Source of the DNA: a marine bacterium B5-7 | Lineage (GTDB): Bacteria; Pseudomonadota; Gammaproteobacteria; BQJM01 | DNA: 38,939 nucleotides | Assembly: GCA_021604705.1 (NCBI GenBank) | Contig: BQJM01000014.1 | Coordinates: 1 to 38,939, forward strand | Reading direction: 5' to 3' | Shown here: positions 34,001 through 38,939 of the stretch, one piece after another | Layout: each line of letters opens with the position of its first letter | Numbering within the stretch: the stretch's first letter is position 1 | The notes under the pieces: model-generated | The model's input: only the letters and a program-made list of their open reading frames with translations | The model's database searches: none | What the model was told of the DNA's origin: nothing | Program-made: the position numbers and the translations under genes

Positions 34001-36455
34001 GATCGTTCGCTAAAGTTTCTAGGCTCTCTAAAAAGGGTTTCGCAGATTGACTCGTCACCGGCAACCCATAAAAATTAACGCGCTCAAGCTTTGCGTCAGC
34101 TCTATATCCATTGCTCAAGGTGCGGAGAAACCCACTCAATGCACGCTGGTTCTCGGCCTTTTGATAATATTGATTGGGGAAAACACATCTGAGGGACTGA
34201 AATAATTTTAATGGATTCGGCTCAGAAGCGCTGGATGGCCCAAGCACATCGGTCAAACTATTAATATAATCATTTGTTAAATCTCCTTCGGCACCGTTGA
34301 GATCAAACAACGCATTAATATCAGGCGCAGGCAGTGCATACTTAGCGGTTGCGGAAATATTCAAAGGTAATATCAATCTTGCCCGGAGTTGTTGTGAAAA
34401 AGCCTTCACCCCCTGTAAGCCCATTTGTGCTACTTGGAGTAAAGACCAGTGTAACTCCGTAATACCCGCTGGCTTTTCTTTGCGATCAAGACCCTTGAGC
34501 CATGCTGCATTTTGAGCAATCAGCTGATCTACCGCAGCATCATTCATCGCCGCCACTTCCGTGACGAATAAACGATAAATACGTGCACCTGCAACAGACC
34601 ACAGCCTATCACCTTTGCGCGCATTGCATACGCCATGAATATCAGTGTCAGAATCTGCTGCATCCTTAACTGCAATCAGCCGATTCCGTGCAGTACAATG
34701 ACGCATCGTTTGTATGGTCTTGAAATACATCGGCTGTGGATAATGGTCATGGAACACAACACTGTATAAGGACGCATTATTCTCCAACAGAAAATTAATC
34801 AGTGTCTGATACAATGGTTCCTTTGGTAGCGCCCGCCGAGAATTCACTGCCTCACAATGCAAATGAAGCGTTTTCAGCGAAAAATAATTCACAAGCGCTA
34901 AGCTGGCGAATAATGCCATGTGTGCAGCGGTTGGTTTGAGCTGTGGATAAATGATGTCCTGATGGGGGTGCACAGCCAGCTCATGCACCTTTGGCATATA
35001 ATGAATCTTGTTATCATCAAAAAGGCGCACAAGTTGCGTGGAACATGCCCCTAATGAAAAATCTTCCGACAAATCAATGGGCATAGAACGCTCAACATCA
35101 AACGGGGCACGCCAAAGAAAAGTACGTTGAAGCAAGGGACTTTCTTTCTGTTCTTGCCTTTTCGCACCGTAGACATACCCACTATCCCCAGAACGAAGCT
35201 CAGGTGCAAAACAAGCTCGCCGAGCTTCTTCTGCTAATACAGGCGCGGGCACATACCGTCGAAAGGTGTTGATGTCCTTTGAGCCAGATAAAGCAGGCAC
35301 AATCCGCCCTAACAGCACCGCATGCCATATAGCAGCTTTGTGCATGCTCTTCATATCATTCAAACATTGGTTCTCTTCCAGTAAGATGGATTGAATCGCT
35401 GCTTCCTGTAATGCTGGACATGCTTTTTTAAGTGCGTCAATAGCCGGCATTACCCCGGACATCTCCCCTTCATCCGTGTTAGGCCGATAAAACGTCCACT
35501 GATCTTTTGCATCTTTATGTAGTGCAAGCCACAATCCCCTCACATCAACCATCACAAAGCGCAGCGAATCCCATGCTGAATTTGACAAAGCCGCCAAATC
35601 ACTACTAGGCATCACGGTTGCTTTAACATGTTGATGCAATTCAATAATAGGATAAAATAACGAGGCTTGCTTAGCGTGATCAGCCCACTGTTTATTCACA
35701 TAACGCAGCATATCTCCAAAGGAATAAGAAGCATTCAAGACAGCATCCGTTGATGCTTTTTGCGACAGCTGTTCCAAGGGGAAAAGCGCGCCAAGCACCC
35801 CGGGATCACGAATAGCCTGTGAAAATAGAGAAATCGGCGCAGAGCGTATAATTGTTTCTATGTCTTTCTTCGGCATAGGCTCTATCGGCCGTGTGCTCCG
35901 AGGAATGCATTTCGCAAGCGCCTCGATGTCCTCACTCTCCCAGTCTTTTAACGAGCCCGATGGATTTTTCTCCGCCCACCTATCCAAATGAAAGCGAATA
36001 TATTCTTGCATAAATGCGCACTGCAAATCCGTAGTAACCTGATCAGAAATCCAAGAATATTTATTAAGTAAGTCCAGTAAGCACACCTGTAACGCCATTT
36101 CCTTCGACAAGGCACGTACTTTTTCATCAAGCACCTTAAAATGATTGTTGAACTTATCGCTCCATTTCTTTTTAATCTTATTGCATGCTTCGGTTTTAGC
36201 TGTCCGCAGCTTATCCTCTAAACCCGAACTTAATCGATGAAAGTAAGCTCTCCCGTTTCTCATTGCCTCTATCTCTTTTCCATCATCCTCCTTCTCTGCT
36301 TCGCGTATTTTAGGCGCATATTCCTTGGCAAGACCTTGCTCTGCAGTAGAGATCTCCCTCTGAATTTCCTGATTGTACTTTGCGTGCCACTCATTTTCGT
36401 GCGCCTTTTCTAGCTGGGAAATCACCCCATTCACCGCATCATTACAATCTAGCAT
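25056..36455 (-). CDS. Giant protein (~3,799 aa) with a SecA-type ATPase motor
   Basis: The ATG at 36455 is chosen because AAGGAG lies ten bases ahead; a TTG three codons earlier is too close. Residues 1 to about 2,050 are mostly unrecognised helical sequence. They include an early charged coiled coil, leucine-rich-like stretches (LKTLHLHCEAV, LERVNFYGLPV) and a Gln/Glu-rich run with ten consecutive Gln (929-938). A SecA-like DEAD motor follows: VKTGEGKSII (Walker A 2157-2161), FLDEVDHMLLDE (DEVD at 2265), GCTGTAGDANEVTYL (about 2,470), ARLGRGSDI (2597-2601) and RDQEFGRQGRNGAKG (RQGRNG 2630-2635). These match SecA motifs I, II, the TGTA segment, V and VI in order. The ~1,150-residue C-terminus is helical and unrecognised. 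There is no signal peptide or membrane span. Role unknown; it may be a host-directed protein or a translocation motor. Confidence 0.85.
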   Translation of the reverse strand: MLDCNDAVNGVISQLEKAHENEWHAKYNQEIQREISTAEQGLAKEYAPKIREAEKEDDGKEIEAMRNGRAYFHRLSSGLEDKLRTAKTEACNKIKKKWSDKFNNHFKVLDEKVRALSKEMALQVCLLDLLNKYSWISDQVTTDLQCAFMQEYIRFHLDRWAEKNPSGSLKDWESEDIEALAKCIPRSTRPIEPMPKKDIETIIRSAPISLFSQAIRDPGVLGALFPLEQLSQKASTDAVLNASYSFGDMLRYVNKQWADHAKQASLFYPIIELHQHVKATVMPSSDLAALSNSAWDSLRFVMVDVRGLWLALHKDAKDQWTFYRPNTDEGEMSGVMPAIDALKKACPALQEAAIQSILLEENQCLNDMKSMHKAAIWHAVLLGRIVPALSGSKDINTFRRYVPAPVLAEEARRACFAPELRSGDSGYVYGAKRQEQKESPLLQRTFLWRAPFDVERSMPIDLSEDFSLGACSTQLVRLFDDNKIHYMPKVHELAVHPHQDIIYPQLKPTAAHMALFASLALVNYFSLKTLHLHCEAVNSRRALPKEPLYQTLINFLLENNASLYSVVFHDHYPQPMYFKTIQTMRHCTARNRLIAVKDAADSDTDIHGVCNARKGDRLWSVAGARIYRLFVTEVAAMNDAAVDQLIAQNAAWLKGLDRKEKPAGITELHWSLLQVAQMGLQGVKAFSQQLRARLILPLNISATAKYALPAPDINALFDLNGAEGDLTNDYINSLTDVLGPSSASEPNPLKLFQSLRCVFPNQYYQKAENQRALSGFLRTLSNGYRADAKLERVNFYGLPVTSQSAKPFLESLETLANDRSKPLCIQVCIPEWDAMVAKQSGLQRDNIKRYMAVQNKIVDNQRVFQHEKIPKQREMLDKYVRDELPPVLALQDATWHQPQPMSDEDTQYRFNGASGTLSTQQELQQEVSQQQQQQQQQQEQEQEEQEQELQTALYLGSLDDLVTRNNIQARYAEHFSQSPDVLQHSGVESTENLSDLFGCWAGSPVDQVHTITRIEPAAIQRMSSDLSLFRMGFSLENLPPGFRLYRTGRSNDRGYILGYDEDKERSDLRNRLALSADKRLPFTVVMHEPMQALAYAGDYQQFKKIGFAGEAAVQAWQYLTVEGQLTLAKQRTYHGDEEEVFFHENPSNFLTDTFFPWVQKACVGFQQAWFNILFKTEADLKAFGQLLNRYQPEKGQNRGAETFLTLAAEIATTFGEPALLTWKSSVLSCSKNWSEFLEKDELDAMTRSMAVLKSLPKKYANAWWAMLDKYAGHQNHVLYQESWYAYEKLLNYFKKDGANLYFDEAVLKRYLDKTPDFNANIFLEHLHKVLKKFGKTIDREVTRQRVLDNLDQIDWRHGGLYYAAQYQGSVGWDPALDYNFLAKIKVSNDSGYVPKWPLTSSRNSDQQKLDMLRFANLRLHLDAETFDLFRRQLDLMHAPLQALGSENEYQVRCALLAVLACGVDRAQEVANFFTAECIEQFKDIPSATVMSFNRAINLDTELKPGTLTVRFAQLPMILQAMDSAGTDVNQAVSTNNVRTKQIFFSACGRAADCFTQQSKSNSTLSELLGWLGTQESILAPQLTLYPWLWSGPNQIVNISIGDSGIEATRLQSQLMSVAPLSSTYFPDVNKLTSVLSIPRLDAKARQGFITEMVAKGCDIKAQFAAYRVLETREIEVAHGVFVRRVADSFRDENAAVFKRLLNRVVIPIASSAEDALRPFIQTLSLIDNKAYFNDLGPVLGVILDHALTNGKSRYYTVSHLNEWLAHLKGCLGEDTNKHYPAHLLNELLAHPNTSKTLVSDDLHQLTPHAVPDKKAFILRLFKSKLPAVYYADFIRMGLSTGDSLFAQKAIEIVNAFGGAGVSRSCMDRLVILLKLLSQHAKVEGMSRYSVLERVHAFASADERYQRAFMIFADAIERSTSENDNDNDNGAYVQAVLEELKKKPEKTMLVLLACGAKYCSDIPRVLKRKIHENENLFRGIFDYYKAEPSPSVTDLAKISAKIPADRPQESTAWIHHFETVLQATTQDGSSKRTYSVTNEDKENILRILGGLERKFESPIEKAERTSVLNLLYYLNTRAKVDKLSSLSLSELQSKIHENAGITRRANSVGRHDKAMLLACMREMLLRKTGKWANHTQVFALLYAAIHDKESLVHQVKTGEGKSIITIMRAAFLALSGYTVDVFSAKVSLSSRDHDEFKHVLDAFAIPHAYLNTESKQEDYKTNQQSKGVGAINYATVGNFNLYLAQHGWHNKPVILGDRTRRIAFLDEVDHMLLDERTQFNHTHQDSDAALYNLDAWVYRIVYQYYQDNTSLHDQEALSNIDLEPLCQALQAATKACSPTSAFLTEYLMPALAGNEIAIKARDEQLVQLMIAARKAHRLENGVHFTVRQEARVLNGQPMQTRFAKVLISNQVQEGSTYSDLVHQFLHARLNLEAAASGEVPNFFIEPVTRIALSSNVKAFFGPETPYEKIEGCTGTAGDANEVTYLKTMYGVKQVVALPKHLPSKSTLGMLSFCNDSVAHVTALVSYIADRQQPMLIACEDDRAVKRLAQAVVAELKSLNRQDRANQIIADTNDSHIKEKDILPLAGKNGAITFSARLGRGSDIKPDHEDGLSVVRTYIAGNDRIRDQEFGRQGRNGAKGKYGEIVDINRLMKIFEAQEENPDFQNIYRETQALVDIDLQGTTYAADTNAKTTYAKVRAAARYHHQQKLLTDVPTRQKDHIVAYYAAAISVMLKNPQLRDASSIQQQWLRCRHTIDTAWEHYLSQDAQSFTTFETAARTAWRSYFATPVPEVPAYTEQGSGAVARVSSAHAGTLARHRVEMQPILDVYCPFVRGIHEALPIFGARDKSTLIALFQVFQQMGDIPNYKPVLEALSDLKDDKRYRVSARGLTQGFTYILMGDLSEAQAKRLASVVREFYQLMDTLRERIDPVKWGHVFSAVMSVSRLYFKHNLDVDAVHLLKMVRHIVPVFIHHTHYWNRIKEGFAEAWLALFDHPSAALLLSCFDDVNAYEFIHLLSDIANKTFIARDENPANERRDYISRRAPVLHAYLADERNKQAIQADPRLLLPLLRLAFKQIAFGWRPTMQQVEKFSPDQRLSLLNFFADRVVTETEEQGHLIRWLLRQGKAQGLPDPAVFSSVMRMPPYVSSAYLLREVGSVGQGANTEATITRLNGIQRAATAFVRFLDTQHIVKNTTTYVESMDSAEYALWQSIFEPLAAQEAENLFCTMSEACGTIDNAVHSARFGNAFKQALDADVDMSNKTEKVQHIATLAKKHPRIAAFNQENFKALVDATSPQEVEAHLTGIDAVTAFDQRFQVAFYTLAATERPTKSMLDFMRIVSDYRGSQLSPLLIEHLWVQWGQYNAADQDPVQSLGDLLTSLTDRIKFFAKHNMRVDEYEQWVLSDRTVTFMQVMASYTSTALTDEQIQQLWAAWKKEVPLQTKAHLDAAIVLYRMSKEDKALASIHDGLHTAEDTASDQAARIFLMKSVTAECDVLCKEDFSNTCVDQYKRVLDKALGALNKKDHKANWFRSQDVSDFRRVLAIVAEVNAVAKPLQMSDIPGGRAGLNDKQQFITEYKRFFTEQKDCYAGMWFVNEARKKQADELFSGLARVNERAKPATICQQAIVKILKLQGQILSDDAKTTHNRSGKSRLFDITMVMLSRLLKDATALQLKEGCKNTMLLKNLREHLGMQVFNLLDRLRVEKHVGKSCFAELNEFYLTNVLTDCKSVSAWIEKACSSTILEDAVRLLNALPQSAQPRNLRHIFESIASMSVLLSSNNDWSNDAKPVEQLSQQRGYVVKAS

Positions 36456-36593
36456 ACCAGGCAAGCTCCTTATTATAGCTGTATCGAGAATATCTGTTGT
36501 GAAGCCATACTACTCAAGCAAGCTTAAGGGAATATTAAGCACAGCCAGTAAGCCACCACATATTTTGAGCAAATTTACACCACATCGAGATTT

Positions 36594-36621
36594 TTGTCAA
36601 TAATTAACATTATTATCTAAT
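36594..36621 (+). promoter_or_regulatory. Sigma-70 promoter for lpxB
   Basis: TTGTCA (36594-36599) and TCTAAT (36616-36621) are each one base from consensus and 16 bases apart in A/T-rich DNA, about 40 bases before the lpxB ATG. The giant gene diverges from the same 206-base intergenic region. Its own promoter is less clear; a TTGAGT/GATATT pair with 17-base spacing is a weak candidate. Confidence 0.6.
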
Positions 36622-36661
36622 AAGGTGACTAAAGTAAGCTTTTTTAAGGTAAACTGGCGGG

Positions 36662-37786
36662 ATGAAAAAAACGACATTTATGATTGTGGCTGGAGAAGTC
36701 TCTGGCGATTTACTGGGTGCGGATTTAATCCGGGCATTGCGTACGCGTGTGCCTGATGCAGAATTCATTGGCGTCACTGGCGAGCAGATGCGAGCCGTGG
36801 GCTGCCATACCCTATTCTCTATGGAAGAAATAGCGGTCATGGGTTTTGTGGATGTCCTGAAGAATCTTCCCAGCTTACTAGCGCGCCGAAAACAAGTGTT
36901 ACAGCACGCATTAAAAACCAAGCCCACCGTCTACATCGGCATTGATGCACCAGATTTCAATTTAGCGATTGAACAAAAATGTCGTCGAGCAGGTATCAAG
37001 ACCGTGCACTATGTTAGCCCTAGTGTCTGGGCATGGCGCAAACAACGTATTCATCACATAAAAAAATGTGTGGATCTCATGTTAACGGTACTGCCATTTG
37101 AAACGGATATTTATCGTAAACACAATATTCCTGTTGAATTTGTTGGGCACCCTTTGGCAGATCAAATTCCTTTAGAAAGTAACAAAGTCGAGGCACGCCG
37201 CATTTTGGGCTTAGACGTTGATAAACCCGTACTCGCTATTTTACCAGGTAGTCGAGGCATGGAAATCAAACAATTAGGGCGTCAATTTGTCACGACAGCA
37301 TTACGCTGCATGAAAGAAATGCCTGATTTACAGTGTGTTGCGCCCATGGTCAATGACAAATGTCGCTATGCTTTTATCGCAGAGCGCGGTCCCGTACCCA
37401 TTAAATTAGTGCGACGACAAGCACGCACCATCATGGCTGCTGCTGATGTTGTTTTGTTAGCGTCCGGCACGGCTACCTTGGAAGCGATGCTAGTCAATCG
37501 CCCCATGGTTGTCGCTTACAAAATGCATACGATTAATTATTACATTTTAAGACTCTTAGTCAGGCTTAAATATATTTCATTACCTAACTTATTGGCTAAC
37601 ACGGACTTAGTCCCTGAATTTATTCAAAAAGAAGCCAGCACAAGAAATCTATCTGACGCCGTAATCGAGTATTTTGATCACCCCAGGCTCGCAACCAAAT
37701 TAACGTGTCGCTTTCGTGCCATGCATGAAGAATTACAGCGCGGAGCAAGTGATCGCGCGGCAGAAGCGATTTTGAAACTCTGTTAG
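36662..37786 (+). CDS. lpxB: Lipid-A-disaccharide synthase
   Basis: This 374-residue GT-B glycosyltransferase joins UDP-2,3-diacylglucosamine and lipid X to form the lipid A disaccharide at the inner membrane. It has the family N-terminus IVAGEVSGDLLGADLI (GEVSGD, residues 11-16). It also has YVSPSVWAWRKQRIHHIKK, VGHPLADQIP, ILPGSRGMEI, and the UDP-binding LLASGTATLEAML near the C-terminus. Length fits (E. coli 382). It stands apart from lpxA/fabZ within this window and is transcribed away from the giant gene. rnhB, its usual co-directional neighbour, is on the opposite strand after 288 bases. Confidence 0.96.
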   Translation: MKKTTFMIVAGEVSGDLLGADLIRALRTRVPDAEFIGVTGEQMRAVGCHTLFSMEEIAVMGFVDVLKNLPSLLARRKQVLQHALKTKPTVYIGIDAPDFNLAIEQKCRRAGIKTVHYVSPSVWAWRKQRIHHIKKCVDLMLTVLPFETDIYRKHNIPVEFVGHPLADQIPLESNKVEARRILGLDVDKPVLAILPGSRGMEIKQLGRQFVTTALRCMKEMPDLQCVAPMVNDKCRYAFIAERGPVPIKLVRRQARTIMAAADVVLLASGTATLEAMLVNRPMVVAYKMHTINYYILRLLVRLKYISLPNLLANTDLVPEFIQKEASTRNLSDAVIEYFDHPRLATKLTCRFRAMHEELQRGASDRAAEAILKLC

Positions 37787-37814
37787 TCATTAAAATACAC
37801 TTCTCTTAAAGACA

Positions 37815-38034
37815 CTGAAATAATGATAGAGAGCGGTGGCGGGGTGTTTATCCAAAGCACCAGTTGACGAAGCACTGATACCCGGGTCGCAGTACGGGTA
37901 CTGCGCTCGGGGTTACTCTCCAAGGTCTTGTCGGTTATATGGCCGTTGTACCTACAGAAAACTTGCGAATAAAGCAACGAGTGGCTGGTACTTTGGAAAA
38001 CATGCCCCCCACCGCTACACAAAGATTGTTTCAA
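37815..38034 (-). repeat. 220-bp MITE-like element, copy B
   Basis: This is the inverted, diverged counterpart of 3217-3436, aligning almost end to end. Terminal repeats read CTGAAATAATG...AGCGGTGGCGGGGTG on the left and GGCATGTTTTCC-type sequence, reversed, on the right. The central near-palindrome GCAGTACGGGTACTGC (37889-37904) is conserved exactly. It fills most of the gap between lpxB and rnhB and is followed by a palindromic hairpin, as is copy A. Confidence 0.75.
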
Positions 38035-38044
38035 TAGATGGAGA

Positions 38045-38063
38045 CCCCGCATCAAGTGCGGGG
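38045..38063. repeat. Palindromic hairpin repeat, compensated variant
   Basis: CCCCGCA-TCAAG-TGCGGGG. Compared with the common TCCCGCA-TCAAG-TGCGGGA, both outer bases of the stem have changed together, keeping the pairing. It lies 11 bases from the rnhB stop. Confidence 0.65.
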
Positions 38064-38074
38064 TGACAAGGTTG

Positions 38075-38641
38075 TCAAGTACTCACTAGTATCTTCTTCA
38101 AAAAACTACGCCGATGGATGGGGAGTATACCGAACTGTTCTATAGCAGCGTAGTGGGCTTTTGTGGGATAGGCTTTATGGCGATCAAAGCCATATTCGGG
38201 ATGCTGTTCATGCAATGCGTATAAATCACGATCTCGCGTCACTTTCGCAATGATGGATGCCGCGCTAATCGCCGGCTCCGTTAAATCCCCTTTAATAATC
38301 GCGCGTGACTCACAAGGTAAATCTGCCGGACAACGATTACCATCAATTAATGCGAGGTCGGGCGCAATCGTTAAGTTTGCCACTGCACGTTGCATAGCAC
38401 GAAAGGTTGCCTGCAAAATATTAATTTCATCGATTTCTTGCGGCGTTGCATAACCCACCGCCCATGCCAATGCGTGTTCGGTGATCTGCGCATAGAGGGC
38501 TTCTCTACGTTTTTCAGACAGTTTTTTGGAATCGGTTAAGCCATCGATAGGATGATTAGGATCTAAAATCACAGCGCCTGCAACAACGGGACCCGCTAAT
38601 GGTCCGCGCCCTGCTTCGTCGATGCCAACAATGATGGTCAT
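38075..38641 (-). CDS. rnhB: Ribonuclease HII
   Basis: This 188-residue enzyme cleaves RNA in RNA-DNA hybrids, including single ribonucleotides in DNA. The N-terminal [21 protein letters not shown] contains catalytic Asp8 and Glu9. [10 protein letters not shown] and [15 protein letters not shown] carry the other two acidic residues and the GRG/AS motifs of the family. The ATG at 38641 is chosen over one three codons upstream because AAGGA lies nine bases before it but would overlap the upstream ATG. It is convergent with lpxB, with a MITE-like element between. Confidence 0.95.
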   Translation of the reverse strand: MTIIVGIDEAGRGPLAGPVVAGAVILDPNHPIDGLTDSKKLSEKRREALYAQITEHALAWAVGYATPQEIDEINILQATFRAMQRAVANLTIAPDLALIDGNRCPADLPCESRAIIKGDLTEPAISAASIIAKVTRDRDLYALHEQHPEYGFDRHKAYPTKAHYAAIEQFGILPIHRRSFLKKILVST

Positions 38642-38662
38642 AGGTAACATTCCTTGTTGTCA

Positions 38663-38689
38663 GTGTTAGTAGGAGATCCCGCATCAAGT
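38663..38689. repeat. Palindromic repeat interrupted by an insertion sequence
   Basis: These 27 bases are identical to 18425-18451. At 18452 the intact copy continues GCGGGATGAC, completing the hairpin. Here the sequence switches at 38690 to TGTACGGACCGGGG, the end of an IS481-type element, so only the left arm and loop remain. Confidence 0.8.
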
Positions 38690-38939
38690 TGTACGGACCG
38701 GGGACATAGGTAACAAACGTTCGAGGACATAGGTAACAGATTATGTCTCTAATATGCGTTTGCTGTAAAGGTTAATAGCGGTTCCTTTTTTAACCGATCT
38801 GAGCGCTACGTGACCTAGCCGCTGATGTCGATAATAGATATCTCGCATCGCATCTGACGCATTGCACCGTATGCCCACCTGCTTGCCTGCAAAGGGAATG
38901 CCAATAAAAATCTGTCTTCCATCCAGTGAAATACGACCG
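38690..38939 (-). mobile_element. IS481-family insertion sequence, right part missing (window edge)
   Basis: The element end begins TGTACGGACC and carries two direct copies of GGACATAGGTAACA (38702-38715 and 38725-38738), spaced 23 bases, likely transposase-binding sites. The transposase gene reads toward this end and runs off the window. A TGT terminus and the encoded integrase C-terminus support IS481. The boundary is defined by comparison with the intact repeat at 18425-18457. Confidence 0.75.
38741..38938 (-). CDS. IS481-type transposase, C-terminal fragment
   Basis: There are 65 codons in frame from the window edge to a TAA at 38741-38743. The fragment reads GRISLDGRQIFIGIPFAGKQ, then VGIR and IYYRHQRLGHVALR, the small beta-rich domain that follows the DDE integrase core in IS481 transposases (typically xxGTIxxxGRxxxVxxxLxGxxVGLR...YFxHxxIG). 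The catalytic DDE domain must lie beyond the window, so activity cannot be judged. Confidence 0.75.
   Translation of the reverse strand, partial: GRISLDGRQIFIGIPFAGKQVGIRCNASDAMRDIYYRHQRLGHVALRSVKKGTAINLYSKRILET

Noticed and set aside
25056-36455. Annotation of the giant gene as the housekeeping SecA
   Set aside because: Only the motor motifs match; the length and the flanking sequence do not, and SecA is normally an independent ~900-residue protein elsewhere in the genome.
36456-36661. TATAAT next to the giant gene's AAGGAG as its promoter
   Set aside because: It lies only a few bases from the ribosome-binding site, so a transcript from it would lack the Shine-Dalgarno, and the best -35 is 20 bases away.

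Overview
This window looks like a chromosomal segment from a gammaproteobacterium. The signs are a divergent bamD/rluD pair, a UbiH-family ubiquinone hydroxylase, pcnB, nadK-recN, trmB, lpxB, rnhB and dnaE. The A+T-leaning coding, the many short palindromic repeats, several large genes of unknown function and a giant motor protein suggest a host-associated lineage, perhaps Legionellales/Coxiellaceae-like. That placement is an inference from gene content and not a measured phylogeny.

Layout. Positions 1-3186 (+) hold the tail of an unrecognised gene followed by a UbiH/UbiF/UbiI-type hydroxylase. Positions 3187-3652 carry no gene but hold a 220-bp MITE-like element and several hairpin repeats. 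An ornithine aminotransferase (rocD, -) and pcnB (+) diverge from overlapping promoters. A tight + run follows: an accessory DUF234-type ATPase, nadK, recN and trmB. The ATPase is preceded by two identically spaced palindromic sites. An MFS transporter, rpmE, xth and bamD lie on the - strand, and rluD diverges from bamD. Positions 15370-18183 are accessory: two unknown genes and a higBA toxin-antitoxin cassette flanked by inverted copies of a 30-bp motif. dnaE (-), an 857-residue polytopic membrane protein (-) and a roughly 3,800-residue protein with a SecA-type ATPase core (-) fill 18488-36455. lpxB (+) and rnhB (-) follow. At the right edge an IS481-type element, cut off by the window end, has inserted into one of the palindromic repeats.

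Functional picture. The housekeeping genes cover ubiquinone synthesis, RNA polyadenylation, NADP supply, DNA repair and replication, tRNA and rRNA modification, outer-membrane assembly and lipid A synthesis. In E. coli lpxB, rnhB and dnaE are adjacent and co-directional. Here dnaE is separated from lpxB/rnhB by the giant gene and the membrane-protein gene, and rnhB faces lpxB. The best candidate for an undescribed system is this pair: a giant protein carrying a complete SecA-like motor, next to a large multi-pass membrane protein. Their functional link is a hypothesis from position and domain type only.

No rRNA, tRNA or CRISPR array was seen.
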